DNA of 64,000 nucleotides from Variovorax sp. Root411 (GCF_001425205.1 NZ_LMDW01000012.1:79584-143583); one strand, 5' to 3'; counted from the first letter of the stretch, positions 1 to 9,597 are shown. Translations and numbers: made by a program. Notes: generated from the sequence alone by a model not told the origin.

Positions 1-96
1 CTGAACGATCACGCCGATGCGGGGGCCTTTTTCGCGAAATAAAGGAGGAGCGAAGCGGGGGACATTCGCGAAAAAGGTCACCGCGTCGGCGTGATC
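1..96. repeat. Large palindromic interspersed repeat, copy 1
   Basis: The sequence folds into a long stem. Outer arms at 7-22 and 81-96 pair with one mismatch, and inner arms at 26-38 and 65-77 pair perfectly over 13 bases. They enclose a purine-rich loop of about 26 bases. Positions 1-77 recur in the same orientation at 23604-23680 with two differences, and the loop core recurs inverted near 23503-23536. It lies just downstream of the CHAT gene on the minus strand, so it may also act as a terminator. It could be a REP-like or other non-coding mobile repeat; no transposase is nearby. Confidence 0.75.
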
Positions 97-136
97 ACCC
101 CCCGAACAGCGCTCTTCAAAAACAAGCCAAGTCATC

Positions 137-2308
137 TCATCCCCCCACCGTAAGACGCCAGTTGCCGATCAGGTTGAACGGCGCCCAGAAAAAGGGATGG
201 GACATCTTGGGGTCCTTCAACACCGCGAGTTGTCCGGCCTGCATGGCCTTCTGGATGTCGCGCCCCTTGGCCAGTTCGCCGTAGAGCGTGCTCATGAGCA
301 CCGCGGTTGCGTCGTCCGACACCGGCCACAGCGAAGCGATCAGGCTGGAGCTGCCGGCCGAGAGGAACGAGCGCGTGAAGCCCAGCACCTCGTCGCCCTG
401 CGCGATGCGCCCGAGGCCCGACTCGCAGGCCGACAGCGTCACCAGCGCGGTGCCGTCCATCGGCAGCCCGAGGATCTCGTGCGCCTCCAGGAAATTCTGC
501 TTGCCGCCTTCGTTGGCCAGCAGGATGCGCGAGTACAGCGGATCGACCGCATCGGCCTCGGCATGCGCCGCCACATGCATCAGCGGCGAGCGCGCGGCCA
601 CGTCGCGGAACTGCGTCTTGGTGGCGGCCGCGCCCATGTACACCGTGTTGCGCGGGAACAGCTGCGCGAGCTGCTTCACCTCGGTCTCGGCGCCGGGCAG
701 GTCGTACTTGTCTTCGATGCGCGGATTGCCGAAGGCGGTGAGCGATGCGTTCACGCGCGGCGTGCGCTGCGCGAGCTGCACCGCGATGCTGATCGACGGC
801 GCCACGGCCACCGGGTGCGTCTCGATGACGTAGCGGCCGTCCAGCCGCAGCGCCTGGAACGGCAGGTAGTGCAGCGGCCCGTGCGGCACCACGATCAGCC
901 GCTGCCCCGGCGCAAGGCCGAGCGGCCCGAGCAGCGCGGCGCCCAGCTTGTCGGCGTTGGTGATGGCGGCGCGGCGGCCACGCACGATGGAGTTGCGGAA
1001 AGTCTCGACCAGCTCGTTGAGGTCGTCGCGCTTCACGGCCACCGTCTTCTCGGTGATGCTGCTGGAGCTCACGACCCACACCACGAGCCGGTCGGGCAGC
1101 GAGTGAAACTGCACCACGCGCTCGTCGGGTGCCAGCATGCCTTGCAGTGCGGCGAGGTCGACGGTGTTGGCGGCCTGCTCGTTGATCTTCGCGCGGCCGC
1201 GCACCGCGTCGAGCAATGCGCGCGAGCGGCTGTGCTCGCTCACCTCGAAGGCCTGGCGCGCATCGCCCGCGTCGCTGTAGATGGCCACGCCGCGCTCGAA
1301 CACCGTCTGCAGGTCCGAGAACAGGCCCATCTTGAATTCCTCGCTGCGGAATTTGGCGCGCACCTTGTCGACGTCGCCGAGCGCGCGGCCCACGGCTTCG
1401 GCCGCGGCCTGCTTCTGGCCCAGCGCAAGTTCGCTGCGCGCCACGCCGTCCCAGGCCCAGAGGCGGTAGTACTCGGTGTCGGCGCCGACCTGCCGCGCGG
1501 TGAGCGCGCGGTACATGTCGCGCGCCTCGGCGGGCTTGTTCTCGGCCAGCAGCAGCCGCGCGCGGGTGCGGTCGAGCTGCGCGGTGAGCGGTGCGTCCTT
1601 GGGCGGCGCCATGGTGCCGAGCACTTCGCGCGCCCGCACCGGGTCGCCCGATTCAATCAGCGCATTGACCAGCGAGGCCTGCACCAGCGGCGCATAGCGC
1701 GGCGAGCTGTTGGCCAGCGCCTCGTCGTAGCTGAGCACTGCGCCGGAAAAATCGCCGCGGCGCGTGCGCACGTCGCCGATCACCTTCTGCGCCGGACCGA
1801 CCACCAGCCTGGGGTCGCGCGCCTGGTGCTTGAGCGCTTCGCGCGCGAACTCCTCGGCCTTCTCGAGCTGGCCCGAGTAGCTGTAGACGATGGCCAGGTC
1901 GCGGTTGGCCATGGCCATCAGGTTCGGGTCGTTGGTGGCGTTGGCCAGGTGCAGCGCCTTGCTCGCGGCACGCACGCTCTGGCGAAACTCGCCGGCCTCG
2001 GCCAGCGCCACGGCCTGGCTGCAGTATTGGTAACCCGAGAGCTTGACCGCGTCCTGCCCGTAGAGCACCGCGCCCTCGCTCGTCAATGCCAGCAAGGTGT
2101 CGGTGTCGTCCAGGCGGGCCTGCTCCATCTTGCTGGCCGCGGCTTCGGCATTCGACGACACCGCCGGTGCTGCTGGACGTTGCTGCTGCTGTGCCGATGC
2201 CGAAGGGCCGAAGCCCAGGAAAAGAGTGCCTGCAAGACCGAGAGCACTCGCGACAGCTGCACGACAACGTGCCGGGCGCTGCCATCCCCATCTCGAAAAC
2301 CAAGCCAT
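137..2308 (-). CDS. Exported TPR-CHAT domain protein (putative caspase-like peptidase)
   Basis: 723 residues. An N-terminal signal peptide (hydrophobic stretch about 18-36, ending Ala-Gln) predicts export to the periplasm or beyond. Residues about 60-370 are helical and repetitive, consistent with tetratricopeptide repeats. Residues about 430-720 form a CHAT domain: the catalytic-type His lies in an HVAAH motif (H582) and Cys in a TLSACESG motif (C628), as in active members of this caspase-like family. The family cleaves proteins, often on a signal sensed by the TPR part; the substrate here is unknown. It stands alone between the palindromic repeat and katE, with no obvious partner gene. Family assignment is secure; peptidase activity is inferred from the two retained residues. 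Confidence 0.9.
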   Translation of the reverse strand: MAWFSRWGWQRPARCRAAVASALGLAGTLFLGFGPSASAQQQQRPAAPAVSSNAEAAASKMEQARLDDTDTLLALTSEGAVLYGQDAVKLSGYQYCSQAVALAEAGEFRQSVRAASKALHLANATNDPNLMAMANRDLAIVYSYSGQLEKAEEFAREALKHQARDPRLVVGPAQKVIGDVRTRRGDFSGAVLSYDEALANSSPRYAPLVQASLVNALIESGDPVRAREVLGTMAPPKDAPLTAQLDRTRARLLLAENKPAEARDMYRALTARQVGADTEYYRLWAWDGVARSELALGQKQAAAEAVGRALGDVDKVRAKFRSEEFKMGLFSDLQTVFERGVAIYSDAGDARQAFEVSEHSRSRALLDAVRGRAKINEQAANTVDLAALQGMLAPDERVVQFHSLPDRLVVWVVSSSSITEKTVAVKRDDLNELVETFRNSIVRGRRAAITNADKLGAALLGPLGLAPGQRLIVVPHGPLHYLPFQALRLDGRYVIETHPVAVAPSISIAVQLAQRTPRVNASLTAFGNPRIEDKYDLPGAETEVKQLAQLFPRNTVYMGAAATKTQFRDVAARSPLMHVAAHAEADAVDPLYSRILLANEGGKQNFLEAHEILGLPMDGTALVTLSACESGLGRIAQGDEVLGFTRSFLSAGSSSLIASLWPVSDDATAVLMSTLYGELAKGRDIQKAMQAGQLAVLKDPKMSHPFFWAPFNLIGNWRLTVGG

Positions 2309-2450
2309 TGGACCCCCGTGCGCGGCCCTGTGAGCCCGCAGTCAGCGGACCATCGACGTCGCGAGAGTGCGCGCCGTTCAGGCCTCGGGGGGAAAGTCTA
2401 GGAGCGGCCTCCTGCCGCGCCTATTCGCAATACGGTCTAGCGCAAATGGA
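2309..2450. other. Intergenic region upstream of the CHAT gene
   Basis: 142 bases between the 5' end of the CHAT gene and the 3' end of katE, both on the minus strand. It must carry the CHAT promoter if that gene is not read through from katE. A TCCTAG-like element on the minus strand near 2396-2401 vaguely resembles the TCCTAC motif noted elsewhere in this window. No clear terminator with a T-tract is visible. Confidence 0.4.
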
Positions 2451-4670
2451 CTACGCGGGCACCGCGTCTACATTCGCCCGGTCCCAGTGCCGGTGCTTGG
2501 CGATGGCCGCGATGAAATCGTTCGCCACCTGCATCGCCGCCGTCGCGTCGCCCAGGTTGGTGACCGGCGTCGCGGCCACCACCACGCCGGCCGGCGCATC
2601 GGCCGCCAGCGTGTCCGCCGCGATACCGAGCGTGGCCAGCAGCCGCACGCCCTCGCCCACCGTGCAGATCGCCTTGCAATGCTTGTAGGCCTCGAGCACG
2701 AAGTGCACCGCGTCGCCGATGCCCGACATCGCGGCGGCGCTCTCGCGGCCGGCCGGCACGAGCACGGCGTCGAACATCACCGAGGGCGTGTTGGCGAAGG
2801 TCATGTCGACGTCGATCTGGCGCTTCGACGCGCTGGCGACGGTGCCCAGCTTCGGGCCCACGGTCTTGCATTGCGCACCGGCCTGTTCGAGCGCATCGCG
2901 AATCGGCTTCAGCGAAGCCGAATCGATGCCGTCGGCCACGAGGATCGCGACCTTGCGCGTGCGGATGGAACCGTCGCCCGTGTCGACCATGCGCAGTGCC
3001 GGCGACTCGTCGATCGGCAGCGATATGCGATGGTCGCGAAAGCCCGCCCGTCCGGCCGCCGCCTTGGCATCGGGCTCGCCGATGCCCAGCGGCTCGGCCA
3101 CGCGGCGCGCGAGCTTCTCGTCCACGTGCGCGAGGTTGTCGACCATACGCTGGCGGATCGCCGGCACGTCGAGCTTCGACAGTTCGAAGCGGAACGCCGC
3201 GATGATGTGCTCCTTCTCGGCCGCGCTCTGGCTGTTGAAGAACAGGCGCGCCTGCGTGAAGTGGTCGTCGAACGACGGGCTGCGGCGGCGCACCTTGGGC
3301 GACTCGATCTCTTCGGGAAACGACTGGAAGCCGTGGCTGCCGCCGTCCACGCGAAACTCCGTGCCGCTGCCCAGCGTGTTGGGCTCGTAGGCCACTTGGC
3401 CGCGCGCGATGGTCTGCCTGTGCATGCCGTCGCGCTGGAAGTTGTGGAACGGGCACACGCCCTTGTTGATCGGCAGCTCGTGGAAGTTGGCGCCGCCCAG
3501 GCGCGAGATCTGCGTGTCGGTGTACGAGAAGAGGCGGCCCTGCAGCAGCGGGTCGTTGCTGAAGTCGATGCCGGGCACCACGTGGCCGGGGTGAAAGGCT
3601 ACCTGCTCGGTCTCGGCGAAGAAGTTGTCGGGGTTGCGGTTGAGCACCAGCCTGCCGATCTTCTGCACCGGCACCATTTCTTCTGGAATCAGCTTGGTGG
3701 GGTCGAGCAGGTCGAAGCCGAGCGAGTGCTCCTTGTCCTGCGGGATCATCTGCACGCCCAGCTCCCACTCGGGGAAGTCGCCGTGCTCGATGGCTTCCCA
3801 CAGGTCGCGGCGATGGAAGTCCGGGTCCTTGCCGGCGATCTTCTGCGCCTCGTCCCACGCGAGGCCATGGATGCCGAGCTTGGGCTTCCAGTGGAACTTC
3901 ACCAAGTGGCTCTCGCCGCGGCTGTTGACGAAGCGGAAGGTGTGCACGCCGAAGCCTTCCATCATGCGCAGGCTGCGCGGAATGGCGCGGTCGCTCATGG
4001 CCCACATCAGCATGTGGGTGCTTTCGGGCATCAGCGAGGCGAAGTCCCAGAAGGTGTCGTGCGCGCTCGCGGCCTGCGGCATCTCGTGGTGCGGCTCGGG
4101 CTTCACGGCGTGGATGAGGTCGGGGAACTTCATCGCGTCCTGGATGAAGAACACCGGGATGTTGTTGCCCACGAGGTCGTAGTTGCCCTCGCGCGTGTAG
4201 AACTTGACGGCAAAGCCGCGCACGTCGCGCACCGTATCGGCCGAGCCGCGCGAGCCGGCCACGGTCGAGAAGCGCACGAAGACGGGCGTCTTCACGTCCG
4301 GCTCCTGCAGGAAGTCGGCACAGGTGAACTGCGACATCGATTTGTAGACCTGGAAGTAGCCGTGCGCGGCCGAGCCGCGCGCGTGGACGGCGCGCTCCGG
4401 AATGCGCTCGTGGTCGAAGTGGGTGATCTTCTCGCGCAGGATGAAGTCTTCCAGCAGCGTCGGACCGCGCACGCCCGCTTTCAGCGAGTTGTGGTTGTCC
4501 GGTATCTGCAGGCCCTGGTTGGTGGTGAGGGTCGTCGGGTGTTCGACGGTGAAGCCTTCGAGCTGCAGCTGCTTGGCGTTGCTGCCATCGCCCGCCCTGG
4601 CAGCGCTGGCGCGGCGGCCTGCGGCGGCCTTGTTCTGCGGCGTCATCGCGGATTTGCTGGAGTCTTTCAT
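2451..4670 (-). CDS. katE: Large-subunit catalase HPII
   Basis: Clade II catalase, 739 residues, converting hydrogen peroxide to water and oxygen in the cytoplasm. The core shows the distal His (H96 in [12 protein letters not shown]), distal Asn (N169) and the heme-ligand Tyr (Y383 in RLFSYTDTQ). A His at 360 ([11 protein letters not shown]) lies where E. coli HPII His392 forms its unusual His-Tyr link. Residues about 590-739 are the class I amidotransferase/DJ-1-like domain typical of long catalases. The start chosen begins MKDSSKS; an upstream in-frame extension is possible but would overlap the preceding small gene. That gene, encoding a membrane peptide, ends 11 bases upstream on the same strand, suggesting one transcript. 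Confidence 0.97.
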   Translation of the reverse strand: MKDSSKSAMTPQNKAAAGRRASAARAGDGSNAKQLQLEGFTVEHPTTLTTNQGLQIPDNHNSLKAGVRGPTLLEDFILREKITHFDHERIPERAVHARGSAAHGYFQVYKSMSQFTCADFLQEPDVKTPVFVRFSTVAGSRGSADTVRDVRGFAVKFYTREGNYDLVGNNIPVFFIQDAMKFPDLIHAVKPEPHHEMPQAASAHDTFWDFASLMPESTHMLMWAMSDRAIPRSLRMMEGFGVHTFRFVNSRGESHLVKFHWKPKLGIHGLAWDEAQKIAGKDPDFHRRDLWEAIEHGDFPEWELGVQMIPQDKEHSLGFDLLDPTKLIPEEMVPVQKIGRLVLNRNPDNFFAETEQVAFHPGHVVPGIDFSNDPLLQGRLFSYTDTQISRLGGANFHELPINKGVCPFHNFQRDGMHRQTIARGQVAYEPNTLGSGTEFRVDGGSHGFQSFPEEIESPKVRRRSPSFDDHFTQARLFFNSQSAAEKEHIIAAFRFELSKLDVPAIRQRMVDNLAHVDEKLARRVAEPLGIGEPDAKAAAGRAGFRDHRISLPIDESPALRMVDTGDGSIRTRKVAILVADGIDSASLKPIRDALEQAGAQCKTVGPKLGTVASASKRQIDVDMTFANTPSVMFDAVLVPAGRESAAAMSGIGDAVHFVLEAYKHCKAICTVGEGVRLLATLGIAADTLAADAPAGVVVAATPVTNLGDATAAMQVANDFIAAIAKHRHWDRANVDAVPA

Positions 4671-4681
4671 GGGGTGGGCGT

Positions 4682-4831
4682 TCAGCCCGGTTCGTTGGTG
4701 TCGAGGAACATGTCGAGCACGTTGACCAGGGCGATCAGACAGATGCAGCCCGCCGCGGCCGCGACGGTCCACAACAGGATTTCATCGCCCCAGGTGCCGA
4801 TGAACGAGTCGAAAAGCGATGAGAACTCCAT
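4682..4831 (-). CDS. Small single-span membrane protein upstream of katE
   Basis: 49 residues, starting MEFSSLFDSF. One hydrophobic helix at about 18-39 with an alanine-rich centre and two Cys (29 and 31), then a short acidic tail. A GGAG ribosome site lies about 8-9 bases before the ATG, and the stop is 11 bases before the katE start, so co-transcription with catalase is likely. I do not recognise a family. The reading frame, ribosome site and position support a real gene, but no homology search was possible. Confidence 0.65.
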   Translation of the reverse strand: MEFSSLFDSFIGTWGDEILLWTVAAAAGCICLIALVNVLDMFLDTNEPG

Positions 4832-4935
4832 GAATCACTCCGGGGCTGCAAGCGAAATGCAAGGTTATGTTTCGCGGCGCCCGCACCCCGTAGTGGCCGC
4901 CCTTCCACCGGTGTGGGAGAAGGCACGCGGACGAG

Positions 4936-4971
4936 GTAGGAGCGCGCCGACAGCACATCGCGCCCGCCTAC
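4936..4971. promoter_or_regulatory. Inverted GTAGG..CCTAC element between divergent stress genes
   Basis: Within the 225-base divergent region between the katE operon (minus) and the transglutaminase gene (plus), a GTAGGAGCGCG arm at 4936-4946 faces a CGCGCCCGCCTAC arm at 4959-4971. Each strand thus presents a CGCGC-(C/T)..CCTAC element pointing toward its gene, about 105 and 86 bases from the respective starts. Similar TCCTAC elements precede ku and the 90-residue gene. It could be a pair of divergent promoters, an operator or a hairpin; its role is inference. Confidence 0.35.
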
Positions 4972-5056
4972 GAAGTTTCGCGTGCCCAGGCCGTGGGATC
5001 GGCGAGCGCCGTCGCATAGCATGGGTCAACTCCCAGGGAAGAAAGAAAAGAAAACC

Positions 5057-5872
5057 ATGTTGATCAGAATCGGCTTCGACATCGAACTCGGCGTCACCGC
5101 CCCCACGGCCGTGATCTACATGCTGCAGGTGCACCCCTCGCGCGCCGGGGATCTGCAAGGCGGCGAGCACATCACCCTCGGCCCGCCGCTGCCCACCGAC
5201 CATTACCTGGACGGCTTCGGCAACCACTGCGCGCGCGTGCACGTCCCCGAGGGAGTGGGCAGCGTGCGCCTGCGCAACCACGCGGTGGTGTACGACACGG
5301 GCTGGCCGGACCCGGTGGACTTCGGTGCCCACGGGCACGCGGCGGCCGACCTGCCGGTGGACACGCTGCCCTTCGTGCTGCCGAGCCGCTATTGCGAGGT
5401 CGACAGCGAACTGCTGGAGTTCGCCTGGGCCAACTTCTCGAACGTGGCGCCGGGCTGGCCGCGCGTGCAGGCGATCTGCGACTTCGTGCACCGGCACCTG
5501 CGCTTCGACTACGGGAGCGCGCGAGCCACGCGCACCGCCTTGGAAGGTTTCCGCGAAGGCACGGGCGTGTGCCGCGACTTCGCGCACCTGGCGATCACGC
5601 TGTGCCGCTGCATGAACATTCCGGCGCGCTACGTGACCGGCTATCTCGGCGACATCGGCATTCCGCCGGTGCCCTTTCCGATGGACTTCAGTGCATGGTT
5701 CGAGGTGTACCTGGGCAACCGCTGGCACACCTTCGACGCGCGCCACAACACGCCGCGCATCGGCCGCGTGGTGATCGCGCGCGGGCGCGACGCGGCGGAC
5801 GTGCCGATCACGATGGTGTTCGGCGCGAACACGCTGGAGCGCTTCGAGGTGACGACCGAGGAAGTGCTGTAG
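5057..5872 (+). CDS. Transglutaminase-like superfamily protein
   Basis: 271 residues, no signal peptide. An N-terminal beta-rich domain (about 1-110) precedes a transglutaminase-like core. The nucleophile-type Cys is C172 in GTGVCRDFAHLA and the Asp-type residue is D227 in WHTFDARHN. At the position where the family usually has His in an HAW motif, this protein has Ser (SAW, residues 212-214). A His at 224 is close by but not at the usual place. Activity is therefore uncertain. The start chosen has purine-rich sequence (GGGAAGAAAGAAAAG) before the ATG; a 25-residue extension lacks family likeness. Divergent from the katE operon. Confidence 0.88.
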   Translation: MLIRIGFDIELGVTAPTAVIYMLQVHPSRAGDLQGGEHITLGPPLPTDHYLDGFGNHCARVHVPEGVGSVRLRNHAVVYDTGWPDPVDFGAHGHAAADLPVDTLPFVLPSRYCEVDSELLEFAWANFSNVAPGWPRVQAICDFVHRHLRFDYGSARATRTALEGFREGTGVCRDFAHLAITLCRCMNIPARYVTGYLGDIGIPPVPFPMDFSAWFEVYLGNRWHTFDARHNTPRIGRVVIARGRDAADVPITMVFGANTLERFEVTTEEVL

Positions 5873-5889
5873 TGGCCTCGGGTTTGCTC

Positions 5890-5995
5890 CTTCCCCTCCC
5901 GGGGGAAGGCTGGGATGGGGGCAGGCCTTCGATGAGGCGCTGCGTTTTTTTAAGGCCGTCGTGCCCCCACCCCGACACTCCCCCGGGAGGGGAGG
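5890..5995. repeat. Long imperfect inverted repeat between convergent genes
   Basis: Two 33-base arms (5890-5922 and 5963-5995) are inverted copies with few mismatches, each rich in C then G (CCCTCCCGGGGGA core), separated by 40 bases that include a run of T. It sits between the convergent ends of the transglutaminase gene and ligD. It could serve as a bidirectional terminator or be an REP-like element. Confidence 0.6.
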
Positions 5996-6014
5996 GAGAA
6001 ATGCAAGGGGACGC

Positions 6015-8555
6015 CTACTTGCTGCTGAAGCCCAATAGCTTCATCGCCGCAGCAAGCCCCTTGCGGCTGCGCTCCATGGCGGCCCAGGGCTTGTTGCCGG
6101 TCTCGAAGCGTTCGGCCGCGTTGGCGACGGTCCATTGCGCGGCACTGGTCAAGGCCGGCAATTCGTCCCACGCGAGCGGCACCGACACGCCCAGCCCGGG
6201 GCGCGAACGCGCAGACCATGCGCTGACGGTGGTTGCGCCGAAGCCGTTGCGCAGGTAGTCGACGAAAACCTTGCCCACGCGATTGCGCGGCCCGCTCTTG
6301 GCTGCGAAGCGGTCGGGAATGGCCTGCGCCAGATGCTTCACCACGGCCTGCGAAAAGCCCCTGACGGTGTCCCAGTCGTACTGACGCCGCAGCGGCACCA
6401 CCACGTGCAGCCCCTTGCCACCGCTGGTCTTGAGGAACGAGGGCAGGCCCAGTTCCTCGAGCAGCGTGCGCACCAGCGTCGCGGCCTCCTGGATCTGCGG
6501 CCATGCGACGCCCTCGCCGGGGTCGAGGTCGAAGGTCATGCGGTCGGGCTTGCCGATGGCGCGCGAGGTGGCGTTCCAGGTGTGCAGCTCGATGACGTTC
6601 ATCTGCGCGGCGCCGAGCAGGCCCTGCTTCGTGTCGATCTGCAGCAGCGGATCGTGCCCCGGGTCGAGTGCGGGATCGAGCAGGCGCAGGCCGGCGATCT
6701 CGCTGTTCTGCATGTGCTTCTGGAAGAACAGCTCGCCGCCCACGCCCTCGGGCGCGCGCACCAGCGACACCGGCCGGCCGCGCAGGTGCGGCAGCATGAG
6801 CTTCGCAACGCTGTCGTAGTAGACCGCGAGTTCGCCCTTGGTGATGCCGCTGTGCTTGTCGATCACGCGGTCTGCGTGGGTGATCTTCAGGGTCATGGGT
6901 GCCTTTGCTTGCTCGTTGTTCGGCTTCGGTGCGGCCTCGATCTCCCTGGCCCGCTGCGGCCGCTCGCGCCGGATGTCGCGCGCGGGCTTGTCGGCGCGCA
7001 GCCCCTGGAACACGGCCTGGCGCACGCGGTCTTCGCGCGTCCATTCGCCGAACGAGATTTCGGCCACGAGCGTGGGCTTGACCCACTGCGCCCTGACGCC
7101 GCGCGGCGCGGGCTCGAAGGGGCAGGCGTCGGTGACCAGCTTGTCGAGGCGGGCCTTGATGTCGGTGAGGCGGTCCGCGTCGAAGCCGGTGCCCACGTTG
7201 CCGCAGTAGCGCAGCCGGCCGGTGGCCTCGTGGTGCACGCCCAGCAGCAAGGCGCCGAAGCCGGTGCGCGAGCCCTTCGGCGCGGTGAAGCCGCCGATCA
7301 CGAATTCCTGCCGCTGCTGGTTCTTGAGCTTGATCCAGTCGGGCGAGCGGCGCGACACGTACGGCGAGCCCTTGCGCTTGCCGACGATGCCCTCGTAGCC
7401 GAGTTGTGCCGACGACGCGAGCAGGTCGCGCGGCGAGGCGTCGAAGGCCTCGCTCATGCGCAGCGGCGCGGGCGGCTTTCGGCCGAGCAGTTTCGCGAGC
7501 CGCGCGCGGCGCTCCTCGACCGGCCTGTCGCGCAGGTCTTCGCCATCGAGGAAGGGCGCGTCGAACAGCCAGTAGACGATGGACGAGGTCTTGCCGCGAT
7601 CGAAGGCGTTCTGCAGCGCCTGGAAGTCGGGCGCACCGTTCTCGCCTTCGACGGTGATCTCGCCGTCGAGCCACGCGGAAGCCGTGGGCAGTTTGGCCAG
7701 TGCTTCCTCGAGCGCCGACAACTTCGCGGTCCAGTCATGGCCGTTGCGGGTGAAGCAGCGGACCTTGCCCTTGTCGATGCGCGCCAGCAGGCGGTAGCCG
7801 TCGAACTTGAGTTCGTAAAGCCAGTCGCCGGGGGATGAAGGCGGCGAGGCCGCGAGCGTGGCGAGCTGGGGCAGGAAGGTGGCCGGCAGCGGGGACTTTT
7901 TCGTGGTCTTTTTCTCTGCTTTTTTAACGGGCGCCGCCTTGGTGGCGACTTTCCTCGGCGCCTGGTCCACCTCGTCCACGCCACGCCCGGTAATCACGCT
8001 CGCCGGCTGTTCCTCGACCACGTCGTACTCGCCGATCGCCCGCGCCTCGCCGTCGCGTTCCTTGATGAGCAGCCAGGGCTCGTGCTTCTCGTCGCCCTTG
8101 CCGTGCATGCGCACCAGCGTCCAGTGGCCGTGCAGCTTCTCGCCGCGCAGTTCGAACTTGAGCTTGCCGGCGGCGAGCGACTTGCGCGCGTCGCCATCGG
8201 GCAGCCAGTCGCCGCGATCCCATACGATCACGGTGCCCGCGCCGTACTGCTTCGGCGGGATCGTGCCCTCGAAATCCGCGTACGAGATCGGGTGGTCCTC
8301 GACGTGCACGGCCATGCGCTTCACGGACGGGTCGAGGCACGGCCCCTTCGGCACGGCCCAGCTCTTGAGCGTGCCGTCGAGTTCGAGCCGGAAGTCGTAG
8401 TGCAGGTGGCTCGCGTGGTGCTTCTGGATGACGAAGGACAGCACGCCCCTGCCCTGCCGGCCGCCGGCCTTGGGCTCCGGCGTGCGCGAAAAATCGCGCT
8501 TGCCGAGGTAGCGCTCAAGCGCCTTGCGCGCGGTCGATGCGGTGGCGGTGCCCAT
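6015..8555 (-). CDS. ligD: Multifunctional DNA ligase D (end joining)
   Basis: 846 residues in the order phosphoesterase, ligase, polymerase. The phosphoesterase (about 35-180) keeps the metal-site pattern H46, H52, D54 and H88. The ligase domain (about 225-525) has its nucleotidyl-accepting Lys at K250 in ELKFDGYR. The primase-like polymerase domain (about 553-846) has paired Asp at 676 and 678 in FDLDPGEG. It repairs double-strand breaks with Ku, processing, filling and sealing ends. ku ends 15 bases upstream on the same strand, so the two form an operon. Linkers rich in Lys and Ala (about 200-225) separate domains. Nothing is missing. Confidence 0.98.
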   Translation of the reverse strand: MGTATASTARKALERYLGKRDFSRTPEPKAGGRQGRGVLSFVIQKHHASHLHYDFRLELDGTLKSWAVPKGPCLDPSVKRMAVHVEDHPISYADFEGTIPPKQYGAGTVIVWDRGDWLPDGDARKSLAAGKLKFELRGEKLHGHWTLVRMHGKGDEKHEPWLLIKERDGEARAIGEYDVVEEQPASVITGRGVDEVDQAPRKVATKAAPVKKAEKKTTKKSPLPATFLPQLATLAASPPSSPGDWLYELKFDGYRLLARIDKGKVRCFTRNGHDWTAKLSALEEALAKLPTASAWLDGEITVEGENGAPDFQALQNAFDRGKTSSIVYWLFDAPFLDGEDLRDRPVEERRARLAKLLGRKPPAPLRMSEAFDASPRDLLASSAQLGYEGIVGKRKGSPYVSRRSPDWIKLKNQQRQEFVIGGFTAPKGSRTGFGALLLGVHHEATGRLRYCGNVGTGFDADRLTDIKARLDKLVTDACPFEPAPRGVRAQWVKPTLVAEISFGEWTREDRVRQAVFQGLRADKPARDIRRERPQRAREIEAAPKPNNEQAKAPMTLKITHADRVIDKHSGITKGELAVYYDSVAKLMLPHLRGRPVSLVRAPEGVGGELFFQKHMQNSEIAGLRLLDPALDPGHDPLLQIDTKQGLLGAAQMNVIELHTWNATSRAIGKPDRMTFDLDPGEGVAWPQIQEAATLVRTLLEELGLPSFLKTSGGKGLHVVVPLRRQYDWDTVRGFSQAVVKHLAQAIPDRFAAKSGPRNRVGKVFVDYLRNGFGATTVSAWSARSRPGLGVSVPLAWDELPALTSAAQWTVANAAERFETGNKPWAAMERSRKGLAAAMKLLGFSSK

Positions 8556-8570
8556 CGCGGTTCGCCTGCG

Positions 8571-9524
8571 TCAGGCCGCGCGGCGGTGGCGGGCGGGGGC
8601 CTTGCGCGCGGCTTTCGCGGCGGGCTTGCGCTTCTTCGCCGCGGCCCGGGACGGCGGCGCTTCGTCTTCCTCGTCGTCCTTCGGCTTGCCGCCACCCTTG
8701 CGCAGGCTGCGCTGCAGCAATTCGGTCAGGTCGATGATCTTGGCACCGCTGCCTGCGCCCGAGCGTTGGTCTTCCTCGGGCTCGGGCTGCGTCACGGTCT
8801 CGGTCTGGCCGGCCTTCACCTTCCTGTCCACCAGCCGCAGGATCTCGTCCTTGAACTCGTCCTTGAATCCGTCCGGGTCCCACTCGGCGCTCATGTCGGC
8901 GACCAGCTGCTCGGCCATCTTGAGCTCGCGCTCGCTCAGGCCGGCCTTCTTCGCATCTTCCGAGGGCAGCGGCAGGTCGGCCCACGGCCGGATGTCCGCA
9001 CCCCAGCGCAACAGGTTCAGCACGAGGCCGGGGCCGACGGGCACCAGCACCGCGAGGTGCTGCTTGGTCTGGATCACGACGCGCGCCACGCCCACGCGCT
9101 CGCTGCGCTGCAGGGTTTCGCGCAGCAGCGCATACACCTTCGCGCCACGGTTGATCGGCGCCACGTAGTACGGCCGCTCCAGGTACACGAAGGGAATGCC
9201 GTTGGCCGGCACGAAGGTCTCGATCTCGATGGTCTGCGTGGTCTTGGGGTAGGCCGCCGCGATCTCCTGGTCGCTGAGCACGACGTACTCGCCGTCCTCG
9301 TACTCGATGCCCTTCACGATCTGCTCGCGCGCGATCTCCTTGCCGGTTCTCTTGTTGATGCGCTTGTAGCCGACCGGGTCCATGGTGCGCTTGTCGAGCC
9401 AGTCGAAGTCGATGCCGTGGTCGGTGGTCGCCGAGTACAGCGCGACCGGGATGTGGACGAGGCCGAAGCTGATGGCGCCCTTCCAGAGGACGCGCGGCGC
9501 AGGGGATTTTTTCGAGATGGGCAT
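8571..9524 (-). CDS. ku: DNA end-binding protein Ku
   Basis: 317 residues. The bacterial Ku core covers about residues 10-265; it forms a homodimeric ring on double-strand ends and recruits LigD. The C-terminal tail (about 270-317) is very rich in Lys, Arg and Ala, a common feature of bacterial Ku that aids DNA binding. A GAAGGAG ribosome site precedes the ATG. The upstream TCCTAC element at 9574-9579 (minus strand) lies 50 bases from the start. ku and ligD are 15 bases apart. Confidence 0.97.
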   Translation of the reverse strand: MPISKKSPAPRVLWKGAISFGLVHIPVALYSATTDHGIDFDWLDKRTMDPVGYKRINKRTGKEIAREQIVKGIEYEDGEYVVLSDQEIAAAYPKTTQTIEIETFVPANGIPFVYLERPYYVAPINRGAKVYALLRETLQRSERVGVARVVIQTKQHLAVLVPVGPGLVLNLLRWGADIRPWADLPLPSEDAKKAGLSERELKMAEQLVADMSAEWDPDGFKDEFKDEILRLVDRKVKAGQTETVTQPEPEEDQRSGAGSGAKIIDLTELLQRSLRKGGGKPKDDEEDEAPPSRAAAKKRKPAAKAARKAPARHRRAA

Positions 9525-9573
9525 GGGCGCACTCCTTCAGGCTGGGAATGTGCGCCGCCCATGGACGGGCGAT

Positions 9574-9579
9574 GTAGGA
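9574..9579 (-). promoter_or_regulatory. TCCTAC element upstream of ku
   Basis: On the minus strand, CGCGCTCCTACATCGCCCG lies about 50 bases before the ku start. It closely resembles CGCGCTCCTACCTCGTCCG upstream of the katE operon. Its place fits a promoter -10 region, but this is inference from a few examples. Confidence 0.3.
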
Positions 9580-9597
9580 GCGCGGCCCCAGGCGCCG

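Noticed and set aside
2367..5063. 898-codon open frame on the plus strand across katE
   Set aside because: It is antisense to a full-length catalase with all catalytic residues. Long shadow frames are common at this GC content, and its translation is rich in Arg, Ala and His without domain likeness.
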